15,737 nt of DNA from an uncultured Caulobacteraceae bacterium. GTDB lineage: Bacteria; Pseudomonadota; Alphaproteobacteria; Caulobacterales; TH1-2. The stretch covers positions 1 through 15,737 of the forward strand of contig CALBST010000162.1 of NCBI GenBank assembly GCA_937967425.1, given 5' to 3'. Below the pieces are notes generated by a model. It did not search any database, was not told where the DNA came from, and was given only the letters and a program-made list of their open reading frames with translations. Each line of letters opens with the position of its first letter. Within the stretch, counting starts at the first letter, position 1. Positions 1 through 7,348 of this stretch are shown in pieces. The translations under genes and the position numbers were made by a program.

Positions 1-506
1 TTGCGCTGGCGCTGGCGACGTTGCTGAACCGTGGCGGCGAGCGCGTGGGTATGCTTGGCCGCGCGCCGCGGACGGGGCCGCGTGCGGTGGACCGGTTGGC
101 GCATGATTTCCTGACGCCGCAGAAAGATGCGGACGCGCCGGCGCGCAGTTGTGTGATTTTCTTTTCTGACTTTTACGCGCCGGTGGAGACGTGGCGATCG
201 CGCTTGAGCGCGGCGGCGGATGCGGGCGCGAGTGGCGCGCTGGTGATGGTGGCCGATCCGGCGGAAGAGGATTTTCCGTTCCGCGGGCGGACGCTGTTTC
301 TGGAGCCGGGGCGGCGTAGTGAGACGCTGATCGGGCGGCCCGAAAACGTGCGGGAGCTTTATGCGGAGCGGCTGGAGACGCACCGGCGTGCAATCCGGCA
401 AGCGGGCGCGAACTTTGGCTTCCCTGCTCTCCTGCATCGCACCGATCATAGCGCGGCGCCGGCGCTTGCTTTGCTGATTGCTCTCGTGTCGGAGCGGTTC
501 GCTTGA
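1..506 (+). CDS. DUF58 domain protein, C-terminal part (5' truncated)
   Basis: The frame is open from the left edge (first complete codon at position 3) to TGA at 504-506, giving about 167 residues, while DUF58 proteins are usually near 300, so the N-terminal half lies outside the window. The TTG at 21 falls within the domain and is not taken as the start. The visible part matches the end of the DUF58/VWA-like fold: a helix with RGGERVGML, a beta strand with VIFFSDF, then LVMVADPAEEDFPF, FRGRTLFLEPG, and the family-typical LLHRTD close to the C-terminus. DUF58 proteins are encoded beside MoxR ATPases and act at or near the inner membrane, though their biochemical role is poorly defined. The DUF4159 and VWA-like genes downstream support the assignment. 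The last codons resemble an inverted copy in the intergenic repeat at 572-604. Confidence 0.85.
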   Translation, partial: ALALATLLNRGGERVGMLGRAPRTGPRAVDRLAHDFLTPQKDADAPARSCVIFFSDFYAPVETWRSRLSAAADAGASGALVMVADPAEEDFPFRGRTLFLEPGRRSETLIGRPENVRELYAERLETHRRAIRQAGANFGFPALLHRTDHSAAPALALLIALVSERFA

Positions 507-604
507 GTGCGCTTAGATCTTGGCGTTCCCCCTCCTCTCGAGAGGAGGGGGTTAGGGGGCGGGGTGATGCTCCGCTCATCCGACACCCGCGCTATCGGCA
601 AAAC
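468..604. repeat. Inverted duplication: DUF58 gene end versus intergenic segment
   Basis: The last codons of the DUF58 gene (468-497) resemble the reverse complement of 572-604. By hand alignment about 24 of 30 positions match, with one 3-base gap. Shared blocks include GTGTCGG and AGCGG. The two arms flank palindrome copy A at 528-551. The arms could pair in RNA or cruciform DNA. Whether the intergenic arm belongs to the dispersed repeat or is a local inverted copy of the gene end cannot be told from one window. Confidence 0.55.
528..551. repeat. 24-bp perfect palindrome, repeat copy A
   Basis: The left half CCCCCTCCTCTC is followed directly by its exact reverse complement. A tail, TTAGGGGGCGGGGTGATG, continues to the right. 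A related palindrome and tail occur in opposite orientation at 636-657, so this looks like one half of a paired REP/BIME-type dispersed element. It sits 21 bases after the DUF58 stop. It could also fold in RNA and stabilise or attenuate the operon transcript; no T-tract follows, so it is not a canonical terminator. Confidence 0.75.
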
Positions 605-619
605 TTCAAACGTCGCGCT

Positions 620-657
620 CCTCCCCACCCCCTGCCCCCTCCCCTCGCGGGGAGGGG
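620..657. repeat. Inverted repeat copy B with GC-rich hairpin
   Basis: Arms CCCCTCCCC (636-644) and GGGGAGGGG (649-657) enclose the loop TCGC. Read on the - strand, the palindrome is followed by GCAGGGGGTGGGGAGGAGC, matching the tail of copy A (TTAGGGGGCGGGGTGATGC) with a few changes. Copies A and B are therefore two versions of one unit facing each other. The right arm ends 18 bases before the DUF4159 start codon. It could influence translation initiation, but this is inference. Confidence 0.7.
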
Positions 658-675
658 AAATAGAGCGCGGCTCAC

Positions 676-3339
676 ATGAGCTTCGGGCCGTTTCTGTTTG
701 GAGCGCCGGGCGCGTTGCTGGCTTTGCTGGCGTTGCCGGCGCTTTTCTTCATCATGCGGGCGACGCCGCCACCGCCGCAGCGCGAACAGTTTCCGCCGGC
801 GCGTTTGCTCGAAGGCTTGCGCACGGACGATCAAAGCCGCGAGCGGGCGCCGTGGTGGCTGGTGCTGTTTCGGATGCTGGCGGCGGCGCTGCTGATCCTG
901 GCGTTCGCGCGGCCGAGCTTAGCGCCGCAAGCGAGTGAGAGCACGCTGGGTGGGCGGACCTTGATCGTTATCGATGACGGTTGGACGTCTGCGCCGGCGT
1001 GGAGCGAAGTGCGCAACGCGGCGAGTGCGGCGATCGCGCAGGCGGAGCGCGCGCGCGCGCCGATCTTTATGCTCTTCACCGCGCCGAGCACACGCCCGCG
1101 CGATCCTGGCGAAGCGCTGACGGCGGCGGATGCGAAGTCGCGCGTGCAACGTTTGGAACCGCAGCCTTGGCGGCCTGATCGCGCAGATGCGGCAACGCGC
1201 TTAGCGCAGACGGAAGGTAATTTCGATCGCATCGTTTGGATCACGGATGGGTTGAACGATGCGGGCGCGGAAGCGCTAGCGGCGGAGTTGCAGCGGCGCG
1301 GCCCGGTGACCGCGCGCATCCCGTCGCAGACTGCGCGCGGGATCGTCTCGGGTTCGGTGACGCCGCAGGGCGTTGTTGTTGAAGCACGGCGGGCGGCGAA
1401 CGGCTCTGCGGTTGGCGCGGTAACGGCGGAGACGGCGGAGGGCCGTTCGCTCGGCGCGGCGGAGTTGCAGTTTGAAGGAGATGCGCTGACGGCGAGCGCA
1501 CGGATCGATTTGCCGCCGGAGATTGCAGCGCGTGCGGCGCGGGTGCGGATCGTTGGCGAACAGAGCGCGGGCGCGGTGCGACTGTTGCCGGCTGGCGCGG
1601 GGCGGCCGTTTGTCGGATTGGTCGATCCGGGTGGCGCGGGGCAGCCGCTGCTTTCAGAATTGTTCTACGTCGATCGCGCGCTGCAGCCGTATGCGAGCTT
1701 GCAGCGTGGGAGCATTTCCCAACTCATCGATGCACGCGCGCAAGCGCTGATCTTGCCAGACGCGGGGCGCGTCGCGCCGACAGATAGCGCGGCGCTTGAG
1801 AGATGGCTTGAGAGTGGCGGGCTGCTGGTGCGGTTCGCGGGGCCGCGACTGGCGAATGATGCCGATGACTTCGTGCCGGTGCGGTTGCGGCCTGGGTCGC
1901 GCACGCTTGGCAGCGCGCTGGCGTGGGAGACGCCGCTTGGCATCGGCGCGTTTCCGGCGGACTCACCCTATGCGGGCGTCGCGCCGCCGGCGGACGTGCA
2001 AGTGCGACGGCAGGTTCTGGCGGAGCCTGCTTCGCTTGAAGAAGCGCGCGTGTGGGCGACGCTTTCGGACAATTCACCTTTGGTGACTGCTCAGCCGCGC
2101 GGGCGTGGACTGATTGTGCTCTTCCATGTGAGCGCGACGCCGGAATGGTCTGACGTGCCGCTCTCTGGTCTCTTCGTTGAAGTGCTGCGGCGAACTTTGG
2201 CGTTTGCGGCGCGGACGGATGGTGCGGGCGAACGCGAAATCTCCGGCGGCCCGTTCGTGGCGCAGCGTTTGTTGGACGGGTACGGCTCGCTTGCGCCGGC
2301 GCCGGCGGACATGCAGCCGATAGCGCCGGAAGCGTTCGCGATTGCGCAGCCCTCGCCCGCGACGCCTCCGGGCTTGTACGAACGTGCAGGCGTTTCAGCG
2401 TCGATCGACGCGGTGCGGCCGGACGATTCATTCCAACCGTTGCACTTGCCGAGCGGCATTTCGCGCGCCGGCTTGGGCGCGGTGATCGAACGGCCGCTGG
2501 CTGGATGGCTGTTTGGCTTGGCTGGTCTGATGTTGGCGCTCGATTTGCTGATCGCGCTGCTGCTTGTCGGCAAGCTCCCTCGCCTGCCGCGCCGTGTGAG
2601 CGCCACGGCGGCAATGGCCCTGGCCGCACTTGTTGCGTTCGGCGGCGATGCGCATGCGCAGAATGTCAACGACCCGACGCAGACTTTGCGGCTCGCTTAC
2701 GTTCGCACCGGCGACTCGCGGATCGATCGCGCCTCCGAACAGGGATTGCGGACGCTTTCGGACATTTTAACAGCGCGCACATCCGTTGAACCCGGCCCGC
2801 CCGTCGCGCTCGATCTCGCGCGCGACGATCTCTCTGCCTATCCCTTCATCTATTGGCCCGCCCCGCCAACGCCGCGACGTTTGCCTGATGCGGCGCTGAG
2901 CAATGTCGATCGCTATCTGGCGATTGGCGGCCTGTTGCTCGTCGATACGCGCGATGCCGGCGCGCAGCAGCGTGGAAGGCCTGCGCAAGCGATGCTGGCC
3001 GGCCTCGATGTGCCGCCGCTGGAGCAAGTGAACCAGGAACATGTGCTGACGCGCGCATTCTATCTGCTGCGCAGCTTTCCGGGCCGCTCGCAATCGGCGC
3101 AATTGTGGGCGGAGAGTTCTTCCGCCGCGTCCTCGCGCGATGGTGTTGCCGCGATTTTCATTGGCGATGGCGATTGGGCATCTGCCTGGTCAGGCCAAGC
3201 CGGCGTGAGCGACCGGCAGCGTGAGCTTTCGCTGCGCTTCGGCGTCAACCTGGTGATGGTGGCGCTGACCGGGAATTACAAAGCCGATCAGGTGCATGTG
3301 CCGGCGCTGCTCGAACGCATGGGCGATGACCGGCGATGA
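676..3339 (+). CDS. DUF4159 domain membrane protein with BatA-like N-terminus
   Basis: The 887-residue protein begins with a BatA-type N-terminal module: a hydrophobic segment at about 7-27, the PPARLLEGL stretch, and a second segment at about 58-80. A periplasmic VWA-like region follows with a degenerate metal site (DDGWTS at 100-105 instead of DxSxS). Next comes an amidotransferase-like beta/alpha region, a membrane segment at about 609-635, and a second hydrophobic stretch near 640-660 ending AHAQ. The C-terminal DUF4159 domain starts near LRLAYVRTGD (about 670). This architecture and length are usual for alphaproteobacterial DUF4159 proteins next to DUF58. Function is not established; a role in envelope integrity or protein assembly with a MoxR ATPase is inferred. 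The start is the first ATG after the repeat and lacks a strong Shine-Dalgarno. Its stop overlaps the next start as ATGA, implying coupled translation. Confidence 0.85.
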   Translation: MSFGPFLFGAPGALLALLALPALFFIMRATPPPPQREQFPPARLLEGLRTDDQSRERAPWWLVLFRMLAAALLILAFARPSLAPQASESTLGGRTLIVIDDGWTSAPAWSEVRNAASAAIAQAERARAPIFMLFTAPSTRPRDPGEALTAADAKSRVQRLEPQPWRPDRADAATRLAQTEGNFDRIVWITDGLNDAGAEALAAELQRRGPVTARIPSQTARGIVSGSVTPQGVVVEARRAANGSAVGAVTAETAEGRSLGAAELQFEGDALTASARIDLPPEIAARAARVRIVGEQSAGAVRLLPAGAGRPFVGLVDPGGAGQPLLSELFYVDRALQPYASLQRGSISQLIDARAQALILPDAGRVAPTDSAALERWLESGGLLVRFAGPRLANDADDFVPVRLRPGSRTLGSALAWETPLGIGAFPADSPYAGVAPPADVQVRRQVLAEPASLEEARVWATLSDNSPLVTAQPRGRGLIVLFHVSATPEWSDVPLSGLFVEVLRRTLAFAARTDGAGEREISGGPFVAQRLLDGYGSLAPAPADMQPIAPEAFAIAQPSPATPPGLYERAGVSASIDAVRPDDSFQPLHLPSGISRAGLGAVIERPLAGWLFGLAGLMLALDLLIALLLVGKLPRLPRRVSATAAMALAALVAFGGDAHAQNVNDPTQTLRLAYVRTGDSRIDRASEQGLRTLSDILTARTSVEPGPPVALDLARDDLSAYPFIYWPAPPTPRRLPDAALSNVDRYLAIGGLLLVDTRDAGAQQRGRPAQAMLAGLDVPPLEQVNQEHVLTRAFYLLRSFPGRSQSAQLWAESSSAASSRDGVAAIFIGDGDWASAWSGQAGVSDRQRELSLRFGVNLVMVALTGNYKADQVHVPALLERMGDDRR

Positions 3340-5381
3340 TAGCGGGCGCGCGCATCGGCTTTGACCCGGCTCTGCCGTGGGGCGTGATGATCGCGCTTGG
3401 CGTGATCTCGGTGATTGCGCTCGGCGTTTACATCTGGCGCGGCGGCGGCGCACCGGTGACACGTGCGCTTGGTGTGGCGTTCCTGTTTCTCGGTTTGATG
3501 CAGCCGCAATGGGTGCGCGAAACGCGCGAGCCGGCGGAAGATGTGGCGCTCATCGTCGTCGATCAGAGCGAAAGCTTAGCGTTGGCCGGGCGGCGCGAGG
3601 CCGCACGCGCAGCGGCGGACGCGATGGCGCAACGTCTCTCGGAAGAACCGGGGCTCGATGTCCGCGTGCGCGAAGCGCGCGGCGGGCCGGACGGGACGAT
3701 GATCACCAGCGTCATCGAAGATGCGCTGAGCGATGTGGCGCGCGATCGCATTGGCGGTGTCGTGGTGATCACGGATGGGCAAGCGGCCGATCCGCCCGAT
3801 GAGCCGAACCGTTTGCGCGAGCTTGGGCCGGCGCATGTGCTGATCGTCGGCGATCCGGATCGCGGCGATCGGCGTTTGGAACTGATCTCGGCGCCGACGT
3901 TCGGCATCGTCGGCGAGCCTATGCGGATCACCGGGCGCGTGCTCGATGAAGCGGGCGATGCGCCGGTGGCGCTGAGCGTCACGATCGACGGGCAGCGCGT
4001 CGTGAACACAACTGTGCGCGCGAACCGGGAATTCACCGTCGATATCCGCCTGGCGCACCGCGGCCGGAACATGGTGATCCTGGAAGCAGCTGAGGGGCCG
4101 CAAGAGATCACGCTGGCGAACAACCGCGCGGCGTTCGCGGCGAACGGCGTACGCGACCGGCTGCGGGTCTTGCTCATCACAGGCGAACCGCACGCTGGCG
4201 CGCGTGTGTGGCGGAATTTGCTGAAGTCCGATCCGGCGGTGGATCTGGTGCACTTCTCGATCCTGCGCCCACCGGACAAACAGGATTTCACACCGCTCAA
4301 CGAACTCGCGCTCATCCCCTTCCCGACGGAAGAATTGTTCGAGCGGCGCTTGGACGAGTTCGATCTCATCATCTTCGATCGCGCGCCACAGCGCGGGATT
4401 TTGCAGGCGTACTATTTCTCTTCGATCGCACGGCGCATCGAACAAGGCGGCGCGCTGCTGATCACGGCGGGCGATCAAGAAGCTGGGCTCGACGGACTTT
4501 ATCGCACGGCGCTTGCCGGCATTTTGCCGTCGCAACCGACAGGGCAAATTATCTCGCGCCCCTATCGCCCGGCGCCGACGACACTCGGCCAACGCCATCC
4601 TGTCGTGCGCGGCATTCCTTCGCCGGAGCGGTGGGGCCGTTGGACGCGGCAGATCGATGCGCGCGCAACGAGTGGACAGACCGTGCTCGCCGGCGCGGAT
4701 GGGCGCCCGCTGCTGGTGCTTGATCGCGCGGGACGCGGGCGGGTTGCGCAATTGTGGTCGGATCAGCCGTGGCTGTGGGCGCGCGGTTACGATGGCGGGG
4801 GGCCGCACGGCGAGTTGCTGCGGCGCACGGCGCACTGGCTGATGCAAGAACCGGAACTGGAAGACGATAGCCTGACGCTCGATCCGGGTCCGCGCGGCTT
4901 GGAGATCGAGCGCTCGACGCTCGGCAGTGCGCCGGGTCCGGTGGAGATCATCTCGCCGAGCGGCGAGCGTTCGGAAGCCGGGCTCGATGAGGCGGCGCCC
5001 GGCCTCTATCGCGGCACGGCGCCAGCGACGGAGCAAGGCCTATATGAAGCGCGCAGCGGAAACCTGCGCGCGTTCGCGGCGGTTGGCCCGCTCAATCCGC
5101 GCGAAGCAGGCGCCCTCGCCGCAAATCCAGAAATCTTGCGCCCGTTCGCGAACGCCACCGGCGGCAGCGTGTTCATGACGGGTGAAGATGGGCGGCGCTT
5201 GCCTGAGGTACGGCGCGTCGATCGCGGCGCGAACGCACGTGGCGGCGATTGGATCGGGATTGAGCGCAACGGCGCCTATACGGTGCGTGCTGCGACAGCA
5301 TCGCCGCTTGGGCCGGGTTGGTTGTGGGCGCTGATTGGTTTGGCGCTGCTGATGTTCGGCTGGCGGCGCGAAAACGGCTAG
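3336..5381 (+). CDS. VWA-like / amidotransferase-like membrane protein
   Basis: This 681-residue protein has two membrane segments near the N-terminus (about 15-34 and 42-58) and one at the C-terminus (PLGPGWLWALIGLALLMFG). After the second segment comes a VWA-like domain with an intact metal-site motif, DQSES (D76, S78, S80), and a later strand GVVVITDGQ carrying D147. This contrasts with the degenerate site of the upstream protein. The middle (about 270-500) has the alternating strand/helix pattern of the class I amidotransferase-like fold found in Bat-type membrane proteins (LRVLLITGEPH, FDLIIFDRAP, GGALLITAGD), without an obvious catalytic cysteine. Its start overlaps the DUF4159 stop (ATGA), so the two proteins are likely made together and may form a complex. 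The exact role is unknown. Confidence 0.8.
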   Translation: MIAGARIGFDPALPWGVMIALGVISVIALGVYIWRGGGAPVTRALGVAFLFLGLMQPQWVRETREPAEDVALIVVDQSESLALAGRREAARAAADAMAQRLSEEPGLDVRVREARGGPDGTMITSVIEDALSDVARDRIGGVVVITDGQAADPPDEPNRLRELGPAHVLIVGDPDRGDRRLELISAPTFGIVGEPMRITGRVLDEAGDAPVALSVTIDGQRVVNTTVRANREFTVDIRLAHRGRNMVILEAAEGPQEITLANNRAAFAANGVRDRLRVLLITGEPHAGARVWRNLLKSDPAVDLVHFSILRPPDKQDFTPLNELALIPFPTEELFERRLDEFDLIIFDRAPQRGILQAYYFSSIARRIEQGGALLITAGDQEAGLDGLYRTALAGILPSQPTGQIISRPYRPAPTTLGQRHPVVRGIPSPERWGRWTRQIDARATSGQTVLAGADGRPLLVLDRAGRGRVAQLWSDQPWLWARGYDGGGPHGELLRRTAHWLMQEPELEDDSLTLDPGPRGLEIERSTLGSAPGPVEIISPSGERSEAGLDEAAPGLYRGTAPATEQGLYEARSGNLRAFAAVGPLNPREAGALAANPEILRPFANATGGSVFMTGEDGRRLPEVRRVDRGANARGGDWIGIERNGAYTVRAATASPLGPGWLWALIGLALLMFGWRRENG

Positions 5382-5875
5382 CGCTTCGGCGCAGTGATCT
5401 CGCCTTCGACTCTATCCAAACCGCCTGGCCGCAACGCGAGCCAGAGGAAGCGCGCGGGATCGACGGGGCCAGGCATCACGAGACGGCCCTTCGGCACGAC
5501 TGTGAAACCAGCGGGACGGAAGAACGGCTCGGCCCCGACCAGAATGATCCCGCTCCCGCCGCTCGCCCGGCAGGCGGCGACTGCTTCGTGCACCAGAGCC
5601 AGCCCGAGGCCAGCGGATTGCTTGCTCGGATCGACGGCGAGCGGCCCGAGGAAATAGACGGGCGCGCCAGCCTCGACGCGCCAGATGCGGCAAACGCCAA
5701 CGACCTCTCCCGCTTCGTCCAGCGCCACGCGCGTGAGTGCGGGTTCAGCCTCGGCGCCGCGTTCGCGGACACGCTCGCTGGTCTTGGCAAAGCGGCCCGG
5801 GCCGAAGGCGCGCGAGAGCACACGCTCGATCGCGTCGCGATGCTCGGGTTTCTCGGCGGTGAGCGTGTGAGCCAT
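5378..5875 (-). CDS. GNAT family N-acetyltransferase
   Basis: The 165-residue protein has the size and layout of small GNAT acetyltransferases of the YhbS-like (COG3153) type. The acetyl-CoA-binding motif A is clear: LGPLAVDPSKQSAGLGLALV, with Q86-x-x-G89-x-G91. It is followed by ILVGAEPFFRPAGF, the 'G-(d/e)-P-xx-rxGF' block typical of this subgroup. The acceptor substrate cannot be predicted. The gene converges on the VWA-like gene and both end within one CTAG, each using TAG. The ATG at 5875-5873 has no clear Shine-Dalgarno upstream, only a GC-rich leader, but the family's N-terminus (MAHTLTAEKPEHRDAIERV) fits this start. Confidence 0.9.
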   Translation of the reverse strand: MAHTLTAEKPEHRDAIERVLSRAFGPGRFAKTSERVRERGAEAEPALTRVALDEAGEVVGVCRIWRVEAGAPVYFLGPLAVDPSKQSAGLGLALVHEAVAACRASGGSGIILVGAEPFFRPAGFTVVPKGRLVMPGPVDPARFLWLALRPGGLDRVEGEITAPKR

Positions 5876-5930
5876 GGAGGCGCGCGCTTAGGGCGCGCTG
5901 GGGGCCGCGTCAATCGCTCGACCGCGACGG

Positions 5931-5960
5931 TTGCAGCCAAGGGCGGCGCGGGTCCATAAG
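5931..5960 (+). promoter_or_regulatory. Weak promoter-like elements before the MFS gene
   Basis: TTGCAG (5931-5936) and CATAAG (5955-5960) are 18 bases apart in the short divergent gap. The predicted transcript start would fall almost on the TTG start codon. The match is modest and may be chance. Confidence 0.2.
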
Positions 5961-5968
5961 CGCGGCGC

Positions 5969-7276
5969 TTGGCCCTGCGCATTCCCTCCTTCGACATTTT
6001 TCGTCACCGGCAGTTCGCCCAGTTCTGGGCGGCGCGGGCGTTCGCGACGCTCGCGGTTCAGATGCAAGCAACGGTGATGGGCTGGCAGGTCTATGACGCG
6101 GCGCGCGCGCAAGGCTCGTCTATCATGGAAGGCGCGTTCATGCTTGGCCTCGTCGGCCTCGCGCAATTTCTGCCGCTTTTGGTGCTTTCGCTGTTCGGCG
6201 GCCAGGCGGCGGATCGCTACAACCGCCGGCTGATCATGTCGGCCTGTATCGGCGCGAAAGCGCTGATCCTGTTGTGGCTGGCGCTGGTCTCGCACGGCGA
6301 GGCGAGCATCATCATTCCAGCCGTCCTCGCTGCCGCAATCAGCGCCGGCATGATCAACGCCTTCCTGCCGCCGGCGGCGAGCGCGCTCATGCCGATGCTG
6401 CTGCCGCGCGAGGAGCTGCCGCAAGGCATCGCCTGGAGTTCGCTGGCGTTCCAATCCTCGATCATTATTGGCCCTGCAATTGGCGGCAATCTCTACGCCT
6501 TCGGGCCGGTCGTTCCCTACCTTTCGGCTTTTGTGCTGTTGGTGATCGCCGCGGGGCTGATGTTCATGCTGAAGCCGCCGGCGCAGGAGCCGGTGAAGGA
6601 CGCGCGCACGCTCGGCATGATCGCCGAAGGGCTCCGCTATGTGTGGAGCAACAAGATCGTACTGGGCGCGATCTCGCTCGATCTTGTTGTCGTGTTGCTC
6701 GCCGGCGCGGTGGCGCTGCTGCCAGTGTTTGCGCGGGACATTCTTGACGCGGGACCTGCGGGCAATGGCATCTTGCGCTCAGCCGTTGGCGTCGGCGCGG
6801 CTGTTGTCGCCCTCATGCTCGCACTCAATCCGCTTCGGCGGCGCGTCGGCATGTGGATGTTCGGCGCAACGATCGTGTTTGGCATCGCCACGGTGGTGTT
6901 TGGGCTTTCGCAATGGCTGTGGCTCACCGCGGTCGCGCTCGCGATCGCCGGCGGCGTCGACATGATCTCCGTCTATGTGCGTTCGAGCCTGATCCAGCTC
7001 GCAACACCCGACGCGATGCGTGGGCGGGTTTCGGCGGTGAGTTTCGTTTTCATCTCGGCCTCGAACGAACTGGGCGACTTCGAAGCCGGCTTGATGGCGC
7101 GGATATTTGGGCCGGTGCTGGCGGTGACGATTGGCGGCGTCGCGGCGATTGGCGCCTCGGTGTGGTGGATGAAGCTGTTTCCGGCGTTGGCAAAGGCCGA
7201 TGGCTTTGAGCCGGAGAAGCTCTCCCCCGAAGCGCAGGACGCCGTCGCCACCGTGCAGGAAACGCAGAAATCCTAG
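5969..7276 (+). CDS. MFS transporter, EntS-like (MFS_3 type)
   Basis: The 435-residue inner-membrane protein has the hydrophobic pattern of 12 helices. The N-terminus (FRHRQFAQFWAARAFA) and QMQATVMGWQVYDA are hallmarks of the EntS/MFS_3 exporter group. The cytoplasmic loop GGQAADRYNRR is MFS motif A, and RSSLIQLATPDAMRGRVSAV is the conserved late-helix segment. Transport is presumably proton-driven efflux of a small molecule; the substrate is unknown. The only plausible start is TTG at 5969: an in-frame stop lies at 5957-5959 and the next ATG would delete the first helix. No good Shine-Dalgarno is visible. A short palindrome follows the stop. Confidence 0.88.
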   Translation: MALRIPSFDIFRHRQFAQFWAARAFATLAVQMQATVMGWQVYDAARAQGSSIMEGAFMLGLVGLAQFLPLLVLSLFGGQAADRYNRRLIMSACIGAKALILLWLALVSHGEASIIIPAVLAAAISAGMINAFLPPAASALMPMLLPREELPQGIAWSSLAFQSSIIIGPAIGGNLYAFGPVVPYLSAFVLLVIAAGLMFMLKPPAQEPVKDARTLGMIAEGLRYVWSNKIVLGAISLDLVVVLLAGAVALLPVFARDILDAGPAGNGILRSAVGVGAAVVALMLALNPLRRRVGMWMFGATIVFGIATVVFGLSQWLWLTAVALAIAGGVDMISVYVRSSLIQLATPDAMRGRVSAVSFVFISASNELGDFEAGLMARIFGPVLAVTIGGVAAIGASVWWMKLFPALAKADGFEPEKLSPEAQDAVATVQETQKS

Positions 7277-7289
7277 ACGCCGCGGCGTC
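7276..7289. repeat. 14-bp palindrome after the MFS gene
   Basis: GACGCCGCGGCGTC is a perfect palindrome that begins on the last base of the MFS stop codon. It lacks a T-tract, so an intrinsic terminator is unlikely; it may protect the 3' end or be chance in GC-rich DNA. Confidence 0.3.
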
Positions 7290-7348
7290 AAGCGGAAGCG
7301 CTGGAAGCCGCCGCACGCGCGCGCTAAGTCAAAAGCTTGGAGGACATC

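Noticed and set aside
507..938. Plus-strand frame across the repeat and the start of the DUF4159 gene
   Set aside because: Its residues come from translated palindromes (PTPCPLPSRGG) and then an out-of-frame reading of the real gene.
3576..5036. Long antisense open frame (486 codons) inside the VWA-like gene
   Set aside because: Its protein is Arg/Ala-rich with no domain or ribosome site, as expected for the shadow of a GC-rich gene.
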